Positions 40,894 to 49,641 of a stretch of 64,000 nt of DNA are shown piece by piece (the stretch's first letter is position 1; the number at the start of each line of letters is the position of its first letter). The stretch is from Micrococcales bacterium (GTDB lineage: Bacteria > Actinomycetota > Actinomycetes > Actinomycetales > Cellulomonadaceae), in contig WQWY01000006.1 of NCBI GenBank assembly GCA_009785115.1, positions 60,085 through 124,084 on the forward strand, written 5' to 3'. Under the pieces are notes generated by a model. The model did not search any database. It was not told the DNA's origin and saw nothing but the letters and a program-made list of their open reading frames with translations. The position numbers and the translations under genes are program-made.

Positions 40894-42161
40894 GCGTCCA
40901 GGCCACGGTCCCGGTGAGCGAGCCGGTGCGTGCCGCGTCGAGCGGCGCCCGGCGTCCCTCGGACGGTTTCGCCGACGTCCTCGCGTCGGTGTCCCCGTCG
41001 CGTGACAGCGCGTCCCGAGACCGGGGTGCCACGACCCGAGACAGCACGGCCCGAGACACCTCGGCTCGCGCCGGCGCCGACCGTGGCGAGGCCGCGCGCC
41101 CGGGGCGCGCTGGTGACGACCGCCGCACGGCATCCGAGACCTCGAGGTCCCAGGCAGGTCAGACCTCTTCCGAGCAGGCGTCCCGCCCGGCCGACGTCGA
41201 CCAGACCTCGCGCCCGGTCGCTGCCGAGAAGGAAGCCAGACCGGCCGACACCGACGAGGTCACCAGCCCGGACGAGACCGCCCCGCAGGCACCGGCAGGC
41301 TCGGTGGTCGCCGTGCTGCCCGGCGTGCCGGGCGACCTGTCACCCGTCGTGAGCCCGACGGACGAGGTCACGGAGGTCCAGGCCGAGATCGTGGAGCGAC
41401 CGGTGCCGACCGCGCAGGCCGCACCGGCACCGCGGAGCGCCACGGTCGACGTCGCACCGACGGGACCGTCAGCAGCCGCCGAGGTCAAGGGCGGGCCGAA
41501 CCTCACCCCGGCCCCCGCCGTCACGGCTCCGGCCGTCGCCGACGAGGAGCCGTCCACGGCACCCGCCGCCGAAGGTCGAGGAGTCACGTCGGGCGTCCCG
41601 GCTCAGGCGCAGGGCGCTCAGGCTCAGGCGCAGACCGCTCCGGCCGCGCCGAGCCCCGACCCCGTCGTCGCGGCTGCCCCGGTCACGGCCCCGGCCGCGA
41701 CGAGCGCCCCCGTCGCCACGGCCCCTGTGGTCTCGGCTCCCAGCCCGGCGCCCACGCCGGCCCCGATGGTCGACCAGCTGGGCGGGCACCTGCGGGCGCT
41801 CGCGGGAGCGCGGGCCGGCACCCACGTGCTGAGCGTCGCGCTGGACCCTGACAGGCTCGGCGACGTGCGGATCGTCGCGCACATCAGCGCCGGCCAGGTG
41901 CGCATCGACCTGGCCGGGGCCAACGCCGAGGCTCGCGCCGTGCTGCGCGAGACGCTCGACGACCTGCGTCGCGACCTGCAGTCCGCGGGGCTGAACGCCG
42001 AGCTCGGCCTGAACGACGACCGTCCTGGTGCCGAGCGGCACAAGACCGGGAGCAGCCGGGGCCCTGACCGTGCCCCGGACGACGGTGCCCCGAGCACCGA
42101 CACACCCACCCCTACCGCCGTGCCGACCGACTCGGTCCACGGTCTCGACCTCATCGTCTGA
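40890..42161 (+). CDS. fliK: Hook-length control protein FliK
   Basis: Export ruler and substrate-switch protein. 423 residues: residues 1-290 are Ala/Pro/Thr/Ser/Asp-rich and unstructured; the C-terminal Flg_hook domain (about 295-385) contains GTHVLSVALDPDRLGDVRIV, VRIDLAGANAEARAVLRETL and DLRRDLQSAGLNAELGLND. ATG 40890 starts in the stop of the hydrolase gene. The frame open to 40773 upstream is a shadow. Confidence 0.92.
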   Translation: MSVQATVPVSEPVRAASSGARRPSDGFADVLASVSPSRDSASRDRGATTRDSTARDTSARAGADRGEAARPGRAGDDRRTASETSRSQAGQTSSEQASRPADVDQTSRPVAAEKEARPADTDEVTSPDETAPQAPAGSVVAVLPGVPGDLSPVVSPTDEVTEVQAEIVERPVPTAQAAPAPRSATVDVAPTGPSAAAEVKGGPNLTPAPAVTAPAVADEEPSTAPAAEGRGVTSGVPAQAQGAQAQAQTAPAAPSPDPVVAAAPVTAPAATSAPVATAPVVSAPSPAPTPAPMVDQLGGHLRALAGARAGTHVLSVALDPDRLGDVRIVAHISAGQVRIDLAGANAEARAVLRETLDDLRRDLQSAGLNAELGLNDDRPGAERHKTGSSRGPDRAPDDGAPSTDTPTPTAVPTDSVHGLDLIV

Positions 42162-42176
42162 CGTCTGGAGGACACC

Positions 42177-42650
42177 GTGCCTGACATCTCGGTCTCGTCG
42201 ATCACGAGCCAGAACAACGTCGCGCCGACCATGACCGAGGCGCGCAACAAGAACATCATGGACTCGGACGGCTTTCTCAAGCTGCTCATCGCCCAGCTGG
42301 CGAACCAGGACCCGAGCTCGCCGATGGACACCCAGCAGATGATGGCCCAGACCACCCAGCTGTCGATGATGGAGCAGCTGGTCTCCATGGCCACGGACTC
42401 TCGCCTGGGCCTGGCCATCCAGCAACGGACCCTGGCCTCGCAGCTGGTCGGTGCCGAGGTCACCTTCGCCACCCCTGACGGCGCCAACGCCACAGGCGTC
42501 GTCGAGAAGGTCATCTACACCGTCGGCGAGCCGACCCTCGTCATCGGCGGCCAGAACATCTCGCTGAGCTCGGTCGCGGCGGTCAACAGGCCCGCCTCGC
42601 CCAGCCAGCCCGATCCCGAGCCGACCCCGGACGGCTCGCAGACCCCCTGA
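42177..42650 (+). CDS. flgD: Hook cap/scaffold protein FlgD
   Basis: Scaffold for hook assembly. 157 residues from GTG 42177 with TGGAGG six bases upstream. Core block DSDGFLKLLIAQLANQDPSS, then PMDTQQMMAQTTQLSMMEQL, is unmistakable. After about 110 a short beta unit (VEKVIYTVGEPTLVIGGQNI) is present, but the FlgD Ig-like domains of enterics are missing, as in other Gram-positive FlgD. Confidence 0.94.
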   Translation: MPDISVSSITSQNNVAPTMTEARNKNIMDSDGFLKLLIAQLANQDPSSPMDTQQMMAQTTQLSMMEQLVSMATDSRLGLAIQQRTLASQLVGAEVTFATPDGANATGVVEKVIYTVGEPTLVIGGQNISLSSVAAVNRPASPSQPDPEPTPDGSQTP

Positions 42651-42698
42651 CCCTCGCCCGCTCCGACCATCGGACACTGTCGCGAAAGGACACCCGCC

Positions 42699-43895
42699 AT
42701 GCTTCGCTCTCTCTTCTCAGGCATCTCCGGTCTGCGTGCCCACCAGACCATGCTCGACGTCACGGGCAACAACATCGCCAACGTCAACACCACCGGGTAC
42801 AAGGCGTCCCAGACGCAGTTCCAGGACACCCTGTCCCAGCTGCTCACCGGCGCCGGCGGTGCCCAGGACGGCCGTGGTGGCACCAACCCGGCGCAGGTCG
42901 GTCTGGGCGTGCGGGTGGCGGGCATCACCGCCAGCTTCACGCAGGGCTCGGCCCAGCTGACCAACCGCAGCACCGACATGATGATCTCCGGCGACGGGTT
43001 CTTCGTGGTGCGGCGCGGCAACGAGACCTTCTACACCCGCGCCGGGTCGTTCGACTTCGACGCGACCGGTCAGATGACGCTGCCCGGCGACGGTGCGCTG
43101 GTCCAGGGCTGGATGGCCGTGAACGGCGTCATCGACATGAACGCGCCGCTCACGGACCTGCGCATCCCGGTCGGGGCGCTCATGGCCGCCCAGCAGACCA
43201 CCTCGGCGATCTACGAGGGCAACCTGCAGTCCGACGCCGCCGTGGGCACGGTGCTGAACCGTGACGTCGTGGTCTACGACTCCCAGGGCAACGAGGGCCT
43301 GCTGTCCCTCCAGTTCACCAGGACGGCCACCGGGTGGGAGGTCTCCGACGACGGCGGGGCCACCACCCAGCCGATGGTCTTCGACGCGGGCGGCCAGCTG
43401 ACCTCGCCGCTGTCGCTGACCTCGACCGTGACCACCTCGGCCGGCATGGCCGTCCCCGTCACCGTCGACCTGTCCACGGTGACCGGCTTCGCGGGTGTGG
43501 ACACCATCAAGAACGCCAGCCAGGACGGCTACTCGGCAGGCACGCTGACCTCGTTCAGCCTGGGCGCCGACGGGTCGATCGTGGGGACGTTCTCCAACTC
43601 TCTCAAGCAGGTGATCGGCATGATCGCGCTGGCGAACTTCAACAACCCCGCGGGTCTGGAGAAGGTCGGGGGCTCGCTGTTCACCACCACGGTCAACTCT
43701 GGTGCGGCCCAGGTCGGCGCGGCCGGCACCGGCGGGCGCGGCACCCTGTCGGGCGGCACGCTGGAGATGTCGAACGTGGACCTGTCCAACGAGTTCACCT
43801 CGCTGATCATCGCCCAGCGCGGTTTCCAGGCGAACTCGAGGGTCATCACCACCTCGGACGAGATCCTCTCCGAGCTCATCAACCTGAAGCGTTGA
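42699..43895 (+). CDS. flgE: Hook protein FlgE
   Basis: 398 residues. N-terminal MLRSLFSGISGLRAHQTMLD, then VTGNNIANVNTTGYKASQTQ; FVVRRGNETFYTRAGSFDFD; C-terminal VDLSNEFTSLIIAQRGFQAN and SRVITTSDEILSELINLKR. The variable middle (about 150-290) is short. CGAAAGGA lies nine bases upstream. A strong hairpin terminator follows, ending the flgB-flgE unit. Confidence 0.96.
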   Translation: MLRSLFSGISGLRAHQTMLDVTGNNIANVNTTGYKASQTQFQDTLSQLLTGAGGAQDGRGGTNPAQVGLGVRVAGITASFTQGSAQLTNRSTDMMISGDGFFVVRRGNETFYTRAGSFDFDATGQMTLPGDGALVQGWMAVNGVIDMNAPLTDLRIPVGALMAAQQTTSAIYEGNLQSDAAVGTVLNRDVVVYDSQGNEGLLSLQFTRTATGWEVSDDGGATTQPMVFDAGGQLTSPLSLTSTVTTSAGMAVPVTVDLSTVTGFAGVDTIKNASQDGYSAGTLTSFSLGADGSIVGTFSNSLKQVIGMIALANFNNPAGLEKVGGSLFTTTVNSGAAQVGAAGTGGRGTLSGGTLEMSNVDLSNEFTSLIIAQRGFQANSRVITTSDEILSELINLKR

Positions 43896-43915
43896 CGACC
43901 CTGACCCGCTCGCTC

Positions 43916-43958
43916 CCCCCTCGCGTCCCGGTGACAGCGGTCCCGGGTCGCGAGGGGG
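43916..43958 (+). terminator. Hairpin terminator after flgE
   Basis: Left arm 43916-43931 and right arm 43943-43958 (CCCCCTCGCG against CGCGAGGGGG, extended by CCCGG/CCGGG) pair at 15 of 16 positions over an 11-base loop. Confidence 0.75.
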
Positions 43959-44059
43959 TTCCATGTGCGCGCTCGCCGGGGCGCCGCGGCCAGGTGCCGC
44001 GGCGTCAACCAGCCGTGGAGCGTGCACCCGCAGCACCGGGGGGACGCGACAGGGGAAAC

Positions 44060-44087
44060 CTCAGGGGAGCCCGAGGCCTGCCGAACA
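44060..44087 (+). promoter_or_regulatory. Sigma-28-type promoter of flbD-motA-motB
   Basis: CTCA, 16 bases, GCCGAACA: one base away from GCCGATCA. It lies 73 bp before GTG 44161 and after the flgE terminator. The rest of 43959-44160 has no gene. Confidence 0.55.
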
Positions 44088-44160
44088 GGACTTGCGAGGC
44101 CCACGGACGGGCCGACCGGTCATCACGACCGGGGCACCCATGTCTAGGACGGGGAGAGCA

Positions 44161-44460
44161 GTGATCGTCGTGACGCGCCTGAACGGTGGGCAGTTCGGGG
44201 TCAACCCCGACCTGATCCAGCGTATCGACAGCGCGCCCGACACCATCCTCACCCTCATCGACGGGACGAAGTTCATCGTCGTCGAGCCGATGGCCGAGGT
44301 CATCGCGAGGGTGCGCGACTACCGCGCCGAGGTGCTCGCCCTGGCCCGTGCGCTCTCCGACCTGACAGAGGAGGACCTCGAAGACCAGCCTCAGCACGAC
44401 GACCCCGACGACGACAGGCCGATAGCGCCTGCCGTCCCCCTGCGGCCTAGGGGGAAGTGA
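44161..44460 (+). CDS. flbD: FlbD-family flagellar protein
   Basis: 99 residues from GTG 44161 with GGGAGA upstream. VIVVTRLNGGQFGVNPDLIQ, RIDSAPDTILTLIDGTKFIV and VEPMAEVIARVRDYRAEVLA match the small FlbD/SwrD family, which helps stator power in Bacillus. The C-terminal 30 residues are acidic and Pro-rich. Its place directly before motA fits that role. The stop overlaps motA by one base. Confidence 0.93.
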   Translation: MIVVTRLNGGQFGVNPDLIQRIDSAPDTILTLIDGTKFIVVEPMAEVIARVRDYRAEVLALARALSDLTEEDLEDQPQHDDPDDDRPIAPAVPLRPRGK

Positions 44461-45257
44461 TGGACCTCGCAGGGATCATCGGGATCGTCCTCGCGCTGGT
44501 CGGCATCTTCGGTGCCCAGCTCGTCGAGGGTGGAGACCCGGCATCGATCATCGAGCCTGGGCCGCTCCTGGTGGTCTGGCTCGGGACCATCGGCGCCGGC
44601 ATCGCCGGGCACACCATGGCCGACACCAAGAACGCCTATGCCCGCATCCCCAAGGCGTTCAGCGCCAAGGCGCCCGACCCTGGCGCCACCATCGACACCC
44701 TCGTCACGCTGGCCGACCGCGCCCGACGTGAGGGTCTGCTCGCGCTCGAGGACGCCGCACGCGACATCGAGGACGAGTTCTTGAAGTCCGGCCTGCAGGC
44801 CGCGATCGACGGCACCGACCCCGAAGACCTGCGGATGATCCTCGAAGACCGGATCTCGACCAAGCGGACCACCGACAGGGTGCACTCCAAGTACTTCAAC
44901 GACCTGGGGGGCTACGCCCCGACGCTCGGCATCATCGGGACGGTCATCGCCCTGGTGCACGTGCTGGAGAACCTGACCGACCCGACCCAGGTCGGCCCGA
45001 TGATCGCGATCGCGTTCGTCGCGACCCTGTGGGGTCTGCTGTCGGCCAACGTGGTGTGGTTGCCGATCGGCGCCCGGATCAGGCGCATCTCCGACCAGGA
45101 GTGCGCGCAGATGGAAGTCACGCTGGAGGGTCTGATCGCCCTCCAGTCAGGGGCCAACCCTCGCCTGGTCGGTGAGCGTCTGCGCTCCATGCTGCCGCCC
45201 GGCTCTGGCAAGCCCGCCAAGGCTGCCAAGAGCGACAGCCAGGAGAAGGCAGCATGA
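44460..45257 (+). CDS. motA: Stator protein MotA
   Basis: 265 residues, four membrane helices: AGIIGIVLALVGIFGAQLVE, PLLVVWLGTIGAGIAGHTMA, TLGIIGTVIALVHVLENL and IAIAFVATLWGLLSANVVWL. The cytoplasmic loop has RREGLLALEDAARDIEDEFL, with the charged residues that touch FliG; the pore proline and Thr are seen in YAPTLGIIGT. A Lys/Ser-rich tail follows. motB overlaps by four bases. Confidence 0.96.
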   Translation: MDLAGIIGIVLALVGIFGAQLVEGGDPASIIEPGPLLVVWLGTIGAGIAGHTMADTKNAYARIPKAFSAKAPDPGATIDTLVTLADRARREGLLALEDAARDIEDEFLKSGLQAAIDGTDPEDLRMILEDRISTKRTTDRVHSKYFNDLGGYAPTLGIIGTVIALVHVLENLTDPTQVGPMIAIAFVATLWGLLSANVVWLPIGARIRRISDQECAQMEVTLEGLIALQSGANPRLVGERLRSMLPPGSGKPAKAAKSDSQEKAA

Positions 45258-46135
45258 GCAAGCCCGCGACGCGACGCCGGAAGAAGGTGATCGAAGAAGA
45301 GCACGTGAACCACGAGCGCTGGCTGGTCTCCTACGCCGACCTCATCACGGTCATGATGGCGCTGTTCATCGTGCTGTTCGCGATCAGCCAGGTCGACGAG
45401 GCCAAGTACGCCGCGCTGCGCGACTCGCTCGCGGCCGGGTTCAACCCGGGCACGCAGCTCTCCTCGGTGCTCGCCGGGTCTGACGGCGTCATGGACGGGA
45501 TGTCGTCCCAGACCGACAGGAACGACCCCGACTCCTCGTCCAGCCTGGTGGACGCCGACCAGGGCCTGGGCCAGCAGGGTGTGAACCCGAAGTTCTCGCC
45601 CGGCGACCCCGTGGTCGCCGCCGCCAGGGTCGAGCTGTCGCACCTGGACGCGATCAGGGACGCGATGGCCGACGCCCTGGACGAGAGGGGCCTGTCCAGC
45701 CAGGTGACCTTCCGCATGAGCGAGCGTGGGCTGATCGTCGGCCTGGTCGCCAGCGACGTGTTCTTCGCCGCCGAGTCCGCCAGGCTGAGCCCCACCGCCG
45801 TCCAGGTGCTCAGCACGCTGGCCCCGACGCTGGCCGCCGCCAAGGAGGACATCTCCGTGGAGGGGCACGCCAACATCGTGCCGACCTCCGGCCGGTACGC
45901 GACCAACTGGGAGCTCTCCTCCGACCGAGCCACCCAGGTGGTGCGCCACCTCGTCGAGGTCAACGGCCTGCCTGGTGTCCGCCTGGAGGCCGTCGGGTTC
46001 GGCGACACCCGGCCGTTGATGTCAGGCAACGACGAGGCGTCCTTGGCCGCCAACCGTCGGGTGGACGTCGTGATCTTGTCCGACGCCCCGGAGGCGGTCC
46101 GAGCCCTGCTGCCGGTGCTGGCCGCCAGCGAGTGA
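45254..46135 (+). CDS. motB: Stator protein MotB
   Basis: 293 residues. Short basic N-terminus, then one membrane helix WLVSYADLITVMMALFIVLF with the ion-binding Asp 29; the neighbouring residues look proton-type but this is not decisive. The plug region follows, then an OmpA-like peptidoglycan-binding domain (VFFAAESARLSPTAVQVLST, ISVEGHANIVPTSG, NWELSSDRATQVVRHL, AANRRVDVVIL). Confidence 0.96.
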   Translation: MSKPATRRRKKVIEEEHVNHERWLVSYADLITVMMALFIVLFAISQVDEAKYAALRDSLAAGFNPGTQLSSVLAGSDGVMDGMSSQTDRNDPDSSSSLVDADQGLGQQGVNPKFSPGDPVVAAARVELSHLDAIRDAMADALDERGLSSQVTFRMSERGLIVGLVASDVFFAAESARLSPTAVQVLSTLAPTLAAAKEDISVEGHANIVPTSGRYATNWELSSDRATQVVRHLVEVNGLPGVRLEAVGFGDTRPLMSGNDEASLAANRRVDVVILSDAPEAVRALLPVLAASE

Positions 46136-46151
46136 GAGAGGAGAGCAGACG

Positions 46152-46697
46152 ATGCCCATCGAGCAGCGTGTGGTAGCCCCGGGCAAGATCGGCGCGGGCA
46201 AGATCGGCGCGAAGAGCGCCGCACCGCCACCGGAGCCCGAGGCCGAGAAGAAGGGGAAGGGCGGCCGCAAGAAGCCGCTGATCCTCGTCGTCGCCCTGGT
46301 GGTGCTCCTGGGAGCCGCGGCGGCCGTGTACTTCCTGGTGCTCGCACCCCAGGACGGCGAGGCCCCCGAGGACCCGGGACCGCCCCCCGTCGTGGAGGTG
46401 GTCCACTTCGAGCCGCGCAGCCTGAACCTGGCCAGCGGGCACTACCTGCGCCTGGGCTTCGCGCTCGAGCTGGGCAAGCACCTGCCCGGTGGTGGCCACG
46501 GTGGTGGCGGAGGCGGGCTCGACTCCGCGGCCGCCCTGGACGCGGCGATCCTGGTGTTCTCCGGCCGCACCGTGGCCGAGGTGAACGACCCAGAGGTCCG
46601 GGAGGCCCTGCGCGCCGAGCTGCTGGCCAGGTGTCAGGCGATCTTCGGAGAGGATCTCGTGATAGGGGTGAAGTTCACCGACTACGTGACGCAGTAG
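46152..46697 (+). CDS. fliL: Flagellar basal-body protein FliL
   Basis: 181 residues with one membrane helix (PLILVVALVVLLGAAAAVYF) after a basic, Pro-rich cytoplasmic stretch, then the FliL periplasmic-side domain: LNLASGHYLRLGFALELG, a Gly/His-rich loop (HGGGGGG), DAAILVFSGRTVAEVNDPEV and the ending VIGVKFTDYVTQ. It sits around the stator. GAGAGGAGAG lies six bases upstream. Confidence 0.93.
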   Translation: MPIEQRVVAPGKIGAGKIGAKSAAPPPEPEAEKKGKGGRKKPLILVVALVVLLGAAAAVYFLVLAPQDGEAPEDPGPPPVVEVVHFEPRSLNLASGHYLRLGFALELGKHLPGGGHGGGGGGLDSAAALDAAILVFSGRTVAEVNDPEVREALRAELLARCQAIFGEDLVIGVKFTDYVTQ

Positions 46698-46720
46698 TCC
46701 AAAAGAGCGAGATGTGATCG

Positions 46721-46748
46721 TTCAGCTTTGAGGTCTCGCCACCGATCT
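46721..46748 (+). promoter_or_regulatory. Sigma-28-type promoter just before fliM
   Basis: TTCA, 16 bases, ACCGATCT. The -10 ends nine bases before GTG 46757, so the fliM transcript from here would be leaderless or nearly so, and no Shine-Dalgarno is present. Confidence 0.55.
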
Positions 46749-46756
46749 TGCTGGGC

Positions 46757-47701
46757 GTGAGCATCTCCGCCGAGCGCGTGTCCGCCGTGCCGACGCAACG
46801 CGGCTCGCGCGTACCCGCTGACCTGCAGGCCTACGACTTTCGTCGTCCTCTGACCCTCGGGCGCGACACCGCGCGCCGTCTGGAGATGAGCTTCGAGCGC
46901 TTCGCCCGCATGTGGGGCACCCAGCTGACGTCGAGGCTGCGGGTGCCGGCCTCGGTCACGCACGAGGGCCTGTCGCTGCGCACGTACGACGACTACGTCT
47001 CCTCGCTGCCCAACCCGACGGCGATGGTGCTGTGCCTCGTGGACTCCACCCGTCAGGCCGCGGTGGTCCAGCTACCGGTGGGTTGTGCGATGGTCTGGGT
47101 CGACTACCTGTTCGGCGGCACCGGCCTGGGGGACGAGCGCGAGCGCGAGTTCACCGACATCGAGCTCGCCGTGGTGCGCGACCTGCTGCAACGTGCGCTG
47201 GACGACCTCTCCTACTCCTTCGCCTCGATCGTGCCGCTCGCGGTGACCGTGCGCTCGGTGCAGTACAACCCGCAGTTCGTGCAGGCGACGGGTGCCGCCG
47301 AGCCGGTCGTCGTCGCGACGTTCACCATCCGGATGGAGACGCGCGAGGACACCGCGACGCTCATGCTCCCGGCCGACCTGATGCTGGTCGAGCCGACCAC
47401 GGACGAGATCGACGCCGACCGTGCCGCCGAGCTGGCCCGGGCCCGCCAGGTCGCCAGGGAGCGGCTCGAGGAGCTGGTCCAGTCCGTGCCGGTCGACGTC
47501 GCCGTGCAGTTCGCCCCGGTCGTGGTCCACCCGCGCGACGTCGTAGGCATGTCCGTCGGCGACGTGATCCCTCTCGGCCACCCGGCCACCCGCCCCCTGG
47601 ACGTCGTGGTCGACGGTGCCGTGCTCGCGCACGCCGCCGCCGGCAGCCACGGCTCTCGTCTCGCCTGTCAGATCGTCTCGGTCGAGGAGTACCAACCATG
47701 A
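46757..47701 (+). CDS. fliM: Motor switch protein FliM
   Basis: 314 residues: VPADLQAYDFRRPLTLGRDT, then RRLEMSFERFARMWGTQLTS; middle CheC-like domain with VWVDYLFGGTGLGDERE; C-terminal SpoA domain (VPVDVAVQFAPVVVHPRDVV, VGDVIPLGHPATRPLDVVV). The CheY-binding N-terminal peptide (LSQxEIDALL) of enterics is not seen. GTG 46757 is preferred to TTG 46748. The stop overlaps fliN. Confidence 0.94.
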   Translation: MSISAERVSAVPTQRGSRVPADLQAYDFRRPLTLGRDTARRLEMSFERFARMWGTQLTSRLRVPASVTHEGLSLRTYDDYVSSLPNPTAMVLCLVDSTRQAAVVQLPVGCAMVWVDYLFGGTGLGDEREREFTDIELAVVRDLLQRALDDLSYSFASIVPLAVTVRSVQYNPQFVQATGAAEPVVVATFTIRMETREDTATLMLPADLMLVEPTTDEIDADRAAELARARQVARERLEELVQSVPVDVAVQFAPVVVHPRDVVGMSVGDVIPLGHPATRPLDVVVDGAVLAHAAAGSHGSRLACQIVSVEEYQP

Positions 47702-48423
47702 GCACCGACACCGTCGCCCCCGCCCTGCAGGCCGCCGCCGACGCCGCCGCCGCCCTGGTCCCGGCCACCTCCCCGCTGGTCGCGACACCGGCGCCGGTCG
47801 GGGTCGTCCCACCGCCCGACGCGACCGCCGTCGTGGTCTCCATGGTCGGCTCCACGAGCGCCGAGCTGGCGCTGGTCGCCGCCGACGCCGTGGTCGAGGC
47901 CGTGGAGGCGGGCACCGCCGCCGGTGCCCCGATCGCCCTGACCGACGCGCTGACCCCGGCGCTGGCCGCCGCTGCCGAGGTGCTCGGCCCCGGTGCCCTG
48001 GAACCGGCCCGGGTCGAGCAGGTCTCGTCGGTCGTCGGTACGGACACCCAGGTGTTCGCGCTGCAGGCCGACGGGTCGGACCTGGCCTGGTTCACCGTGA
48101 GGCTGCGCGGCTCTCAGGTGAAGGCCGCGAAGAAGCCGGCACCGTCCAAGGGCGAGGCCAAGACCCAGGCTCAGGCGTCCATCGCCGTGCTCTACGACGT
48201 GGACATGACGCTGACCGCCGAGCTGGGCCGCACCCGGCTGCCGCTGCGGCAGGTGCTCGAGCTGGCCCCGGGAGCCGTGCTCGAGCTGGACCGCACCGCG
48301 GGCAGCCCCGCCGACGTCATGGTCAACGGCCGTCTGATCGCCCGTGGCGAGGTCGTCGTCGTGGACGAGGACTACGGCCTGCGGATCACCGAGATCATGG
48401 CCGGCCCAGAAGGGCAAGCCTGA
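47698..48423 (+). CDS. fliN: Motor switch protein FliN, long form
   Basis: 241 residues, much longer than enteric FliN (about 137). The C-terminal SpoA domain (about 160-236) is clear: SIAVLYDVDMTLTAELGRTR, LPLRQVLELAPGAVLELDRT, VMVNGRLIARGEVVVVDEDY, GLRITEI. The N-terminal 140 residues (VAADAVVEAVEAGTAAGAPI, LTPALAAAAEVLGPGALEPA) are Ala/Val-rich and could be a degenerate CheC-like domain as in FliY, but no phosphatase motif is seen. Confidence 0.9.
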   Translation: MSTDTVAPALQAAADAAAALVPATSPLVATPAPVGVVPPPDATAVVVSMVGSTSAELALVAADAVVEAVEAGTAAGAPIALTDALTPALAAAAEVLGPGALEPARVEQVSSVVGTDTQVFALQADGSDLAWFTVRLRGSQVKAAKKPAPSKGEAKTQAQASIAVLYDVDMTLTAELGRTRLPLRQVLELAPGAVLELDRTAGSPADVMVNGRLIARGEVVVVDEDYGLRITEIMAGPEGQA

Positions 48424-48425
48424 CC

Positions 48426-48914
48426 ATGGAGATGGACGCTGTATGGCTGGCGCTGCGCGCGGCGCTCGCCCTGGCCTGCGTGCTGGGGCTGATCTGGTGG
48501 GGTGCGCGGCGCTTCGGCCCTGGCCGCAAGGCCCGCCCGAGCAACGAGCCTCACGTGTCGGTCGTGGAGCGCGCCGCGCTGGGACGCCACGTCGGGGTCG
48601 CGGTGCTCGCGGTCGGCAGCCGACGGCTGCTGATCGGCTTCTCCGAGCAGCAGGTCACCATGCTCTCCGAGCTCTCGCCCGTCGTGGAGCCGATGCCGCT
48701 GCCGACGGTCGAGGACTCCTCGACCGTGCCGACGCAGCGCACGGGCTCGCAGGCGGGGCGCTGGCGCTCGAGGGCAGGCTCGCCCGAGAGGTCCGTCCCG
48801 CGCGAGGCGGCTGAGGTCGCCGCGACCAGCTCACCCCTGGCCGGTTCGTTGCTGCACCCGCACACGTGGAGGGACACGGTGCGCGTGCTGCAGGACAAGA
48901 CGGTGCGCCGATGA
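48426..48914 (+). CDS. fliO: Flagellar biosynthesis protein FliO
   Basis: 162 residues. One N-terminal membrane helix (LRAALALACVLGLIWWGARR), then VSVVERAALGRHVGVAVLAV and RRLLIGFSEQQVTMLSEL, the FliO/FliZ core. The rest is a variable tail. FliO helps assemble the FliP ring. It lies 2 bp after fliN and overlaps fliP by four bases. Confidence 0.87.
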   Translation: MEMDAVWLALRAALALACVLGLIWWGARRFGPGRKARPSNEPHVSVVERAALGRHVGVAVLAVGSRRLLIGFSEQQVTMLSELSPVVEPMPLPTVEDSSTVPTQRTGSQAGRWRSRAGSPERSVPREAAEVAATSSPLAGSLLHPHTWRDTVRVLQDKTVRR

Positions 48915-49633
48915 GGGCTCTCGTCGTTCTCGCCCGCCTCCCCGCGGCCCCTGGCGACCCTGACACGGTGTCGGTGTCGATCAACGGGATCAACGGGGCC
49001 CCGTCGACCTCGATCGTCGTGCTGGTCGGCATCACGCTGCTGTCGGTGGCCCCGTCGCTGCTGCTGATGACGACGGCGTTCACGAAGATCTTCGTCGTGC
49101 TCGGGCTGGTCCGCAACGCCCTCGGGCTCCAGACCACCCCGCCGACGCAGGTGCTGGCAGGGCTGGCCCTGTTCTTGTCGCTGTTCATCATGGCGCCGGT
49201 GCTCTCGGACATCAACACCGAGGCGGTGCAGCCCTACCTCGCCGGCCAGACGACGTTCACCCAGGCGGTCGAGGCAGGTCAGCGACCCCTGTCCGCCTTC
49301 ATGGTCGCGCACACCCGCGAGGAGGACATCGCGCTCATCACCCGGGCGGCCGGTGCGGAGAACCCGGCGAGCCCAGAGGAGGTCCCGTTCACCACCCTGG
49401 CGCCGGCCTTCATGCTGTCCGAGCTGCGCAGCGCGTTCATCATCGGCTTCGCGATCTTCGTGCCCTTCCTCATCATCGACCTGGTGGTCGCCGCCTCGCT
49501 GATGAGCATGGGCATGATGATGCTCCCGCCGATCATGGTGTCGCTGCCGTTCAAGCTGTTGCTGTTCGTCCTGGTCGACGGCTGGGGGCTCATCATCCGG
49601 GCGCTGGTCGGCACCTATGTCGGGACCGGGTGA
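48911..49633 (+). CDS. fliP: Export gate protein FliP
   Basis: 240 residues. ITLLSVAPSLLLMTTAFTKI, FVVLGLVRNALGLQTTPPTQ, VLAGLALFLSLFIMAPVL, then PFTTLAPAFMLSELRSAFII, GFAIFVPFLIIDLVVAASLM and MGMMMLPPIMVSLPFKLLLF, the highly conserved core of the export channel. Near the N-terminus, residues 1-25 are unlike a strong cleavable signal. ATG 48911 overlaps fliO. Confidence 0.96.
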   Translation: MRALVVLARLPAAPGDPDTVSVSINGINGAPSTSIVVLVGITLLSVAPSLLLMTTAFTKIFVVLGLVRNALGLQTTPPTQVLAGLALFLSLFIMAPVLSDINTEAVQPYLAGQTTFTQAVEAGQRPLSAFMVAHTREEDIALITRAAGAENPASPEEVPFTTLAPAFMLSELRSAFIIGFAIFVPFLIIDLVVAASLMSMGMMMLPPIMVSLPFKLLLFVLVDGWGLIIRALVGTYVGTG

Positions 49634-49641
49634 GGGCCGGT

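Noticed and set aside
42177..42650. FlgD truncated by mutation
   Set aside because: Short FlgD without Ig-like domains is normal in Gram-positive bacteria, and the frame ends cleanly before flgE.
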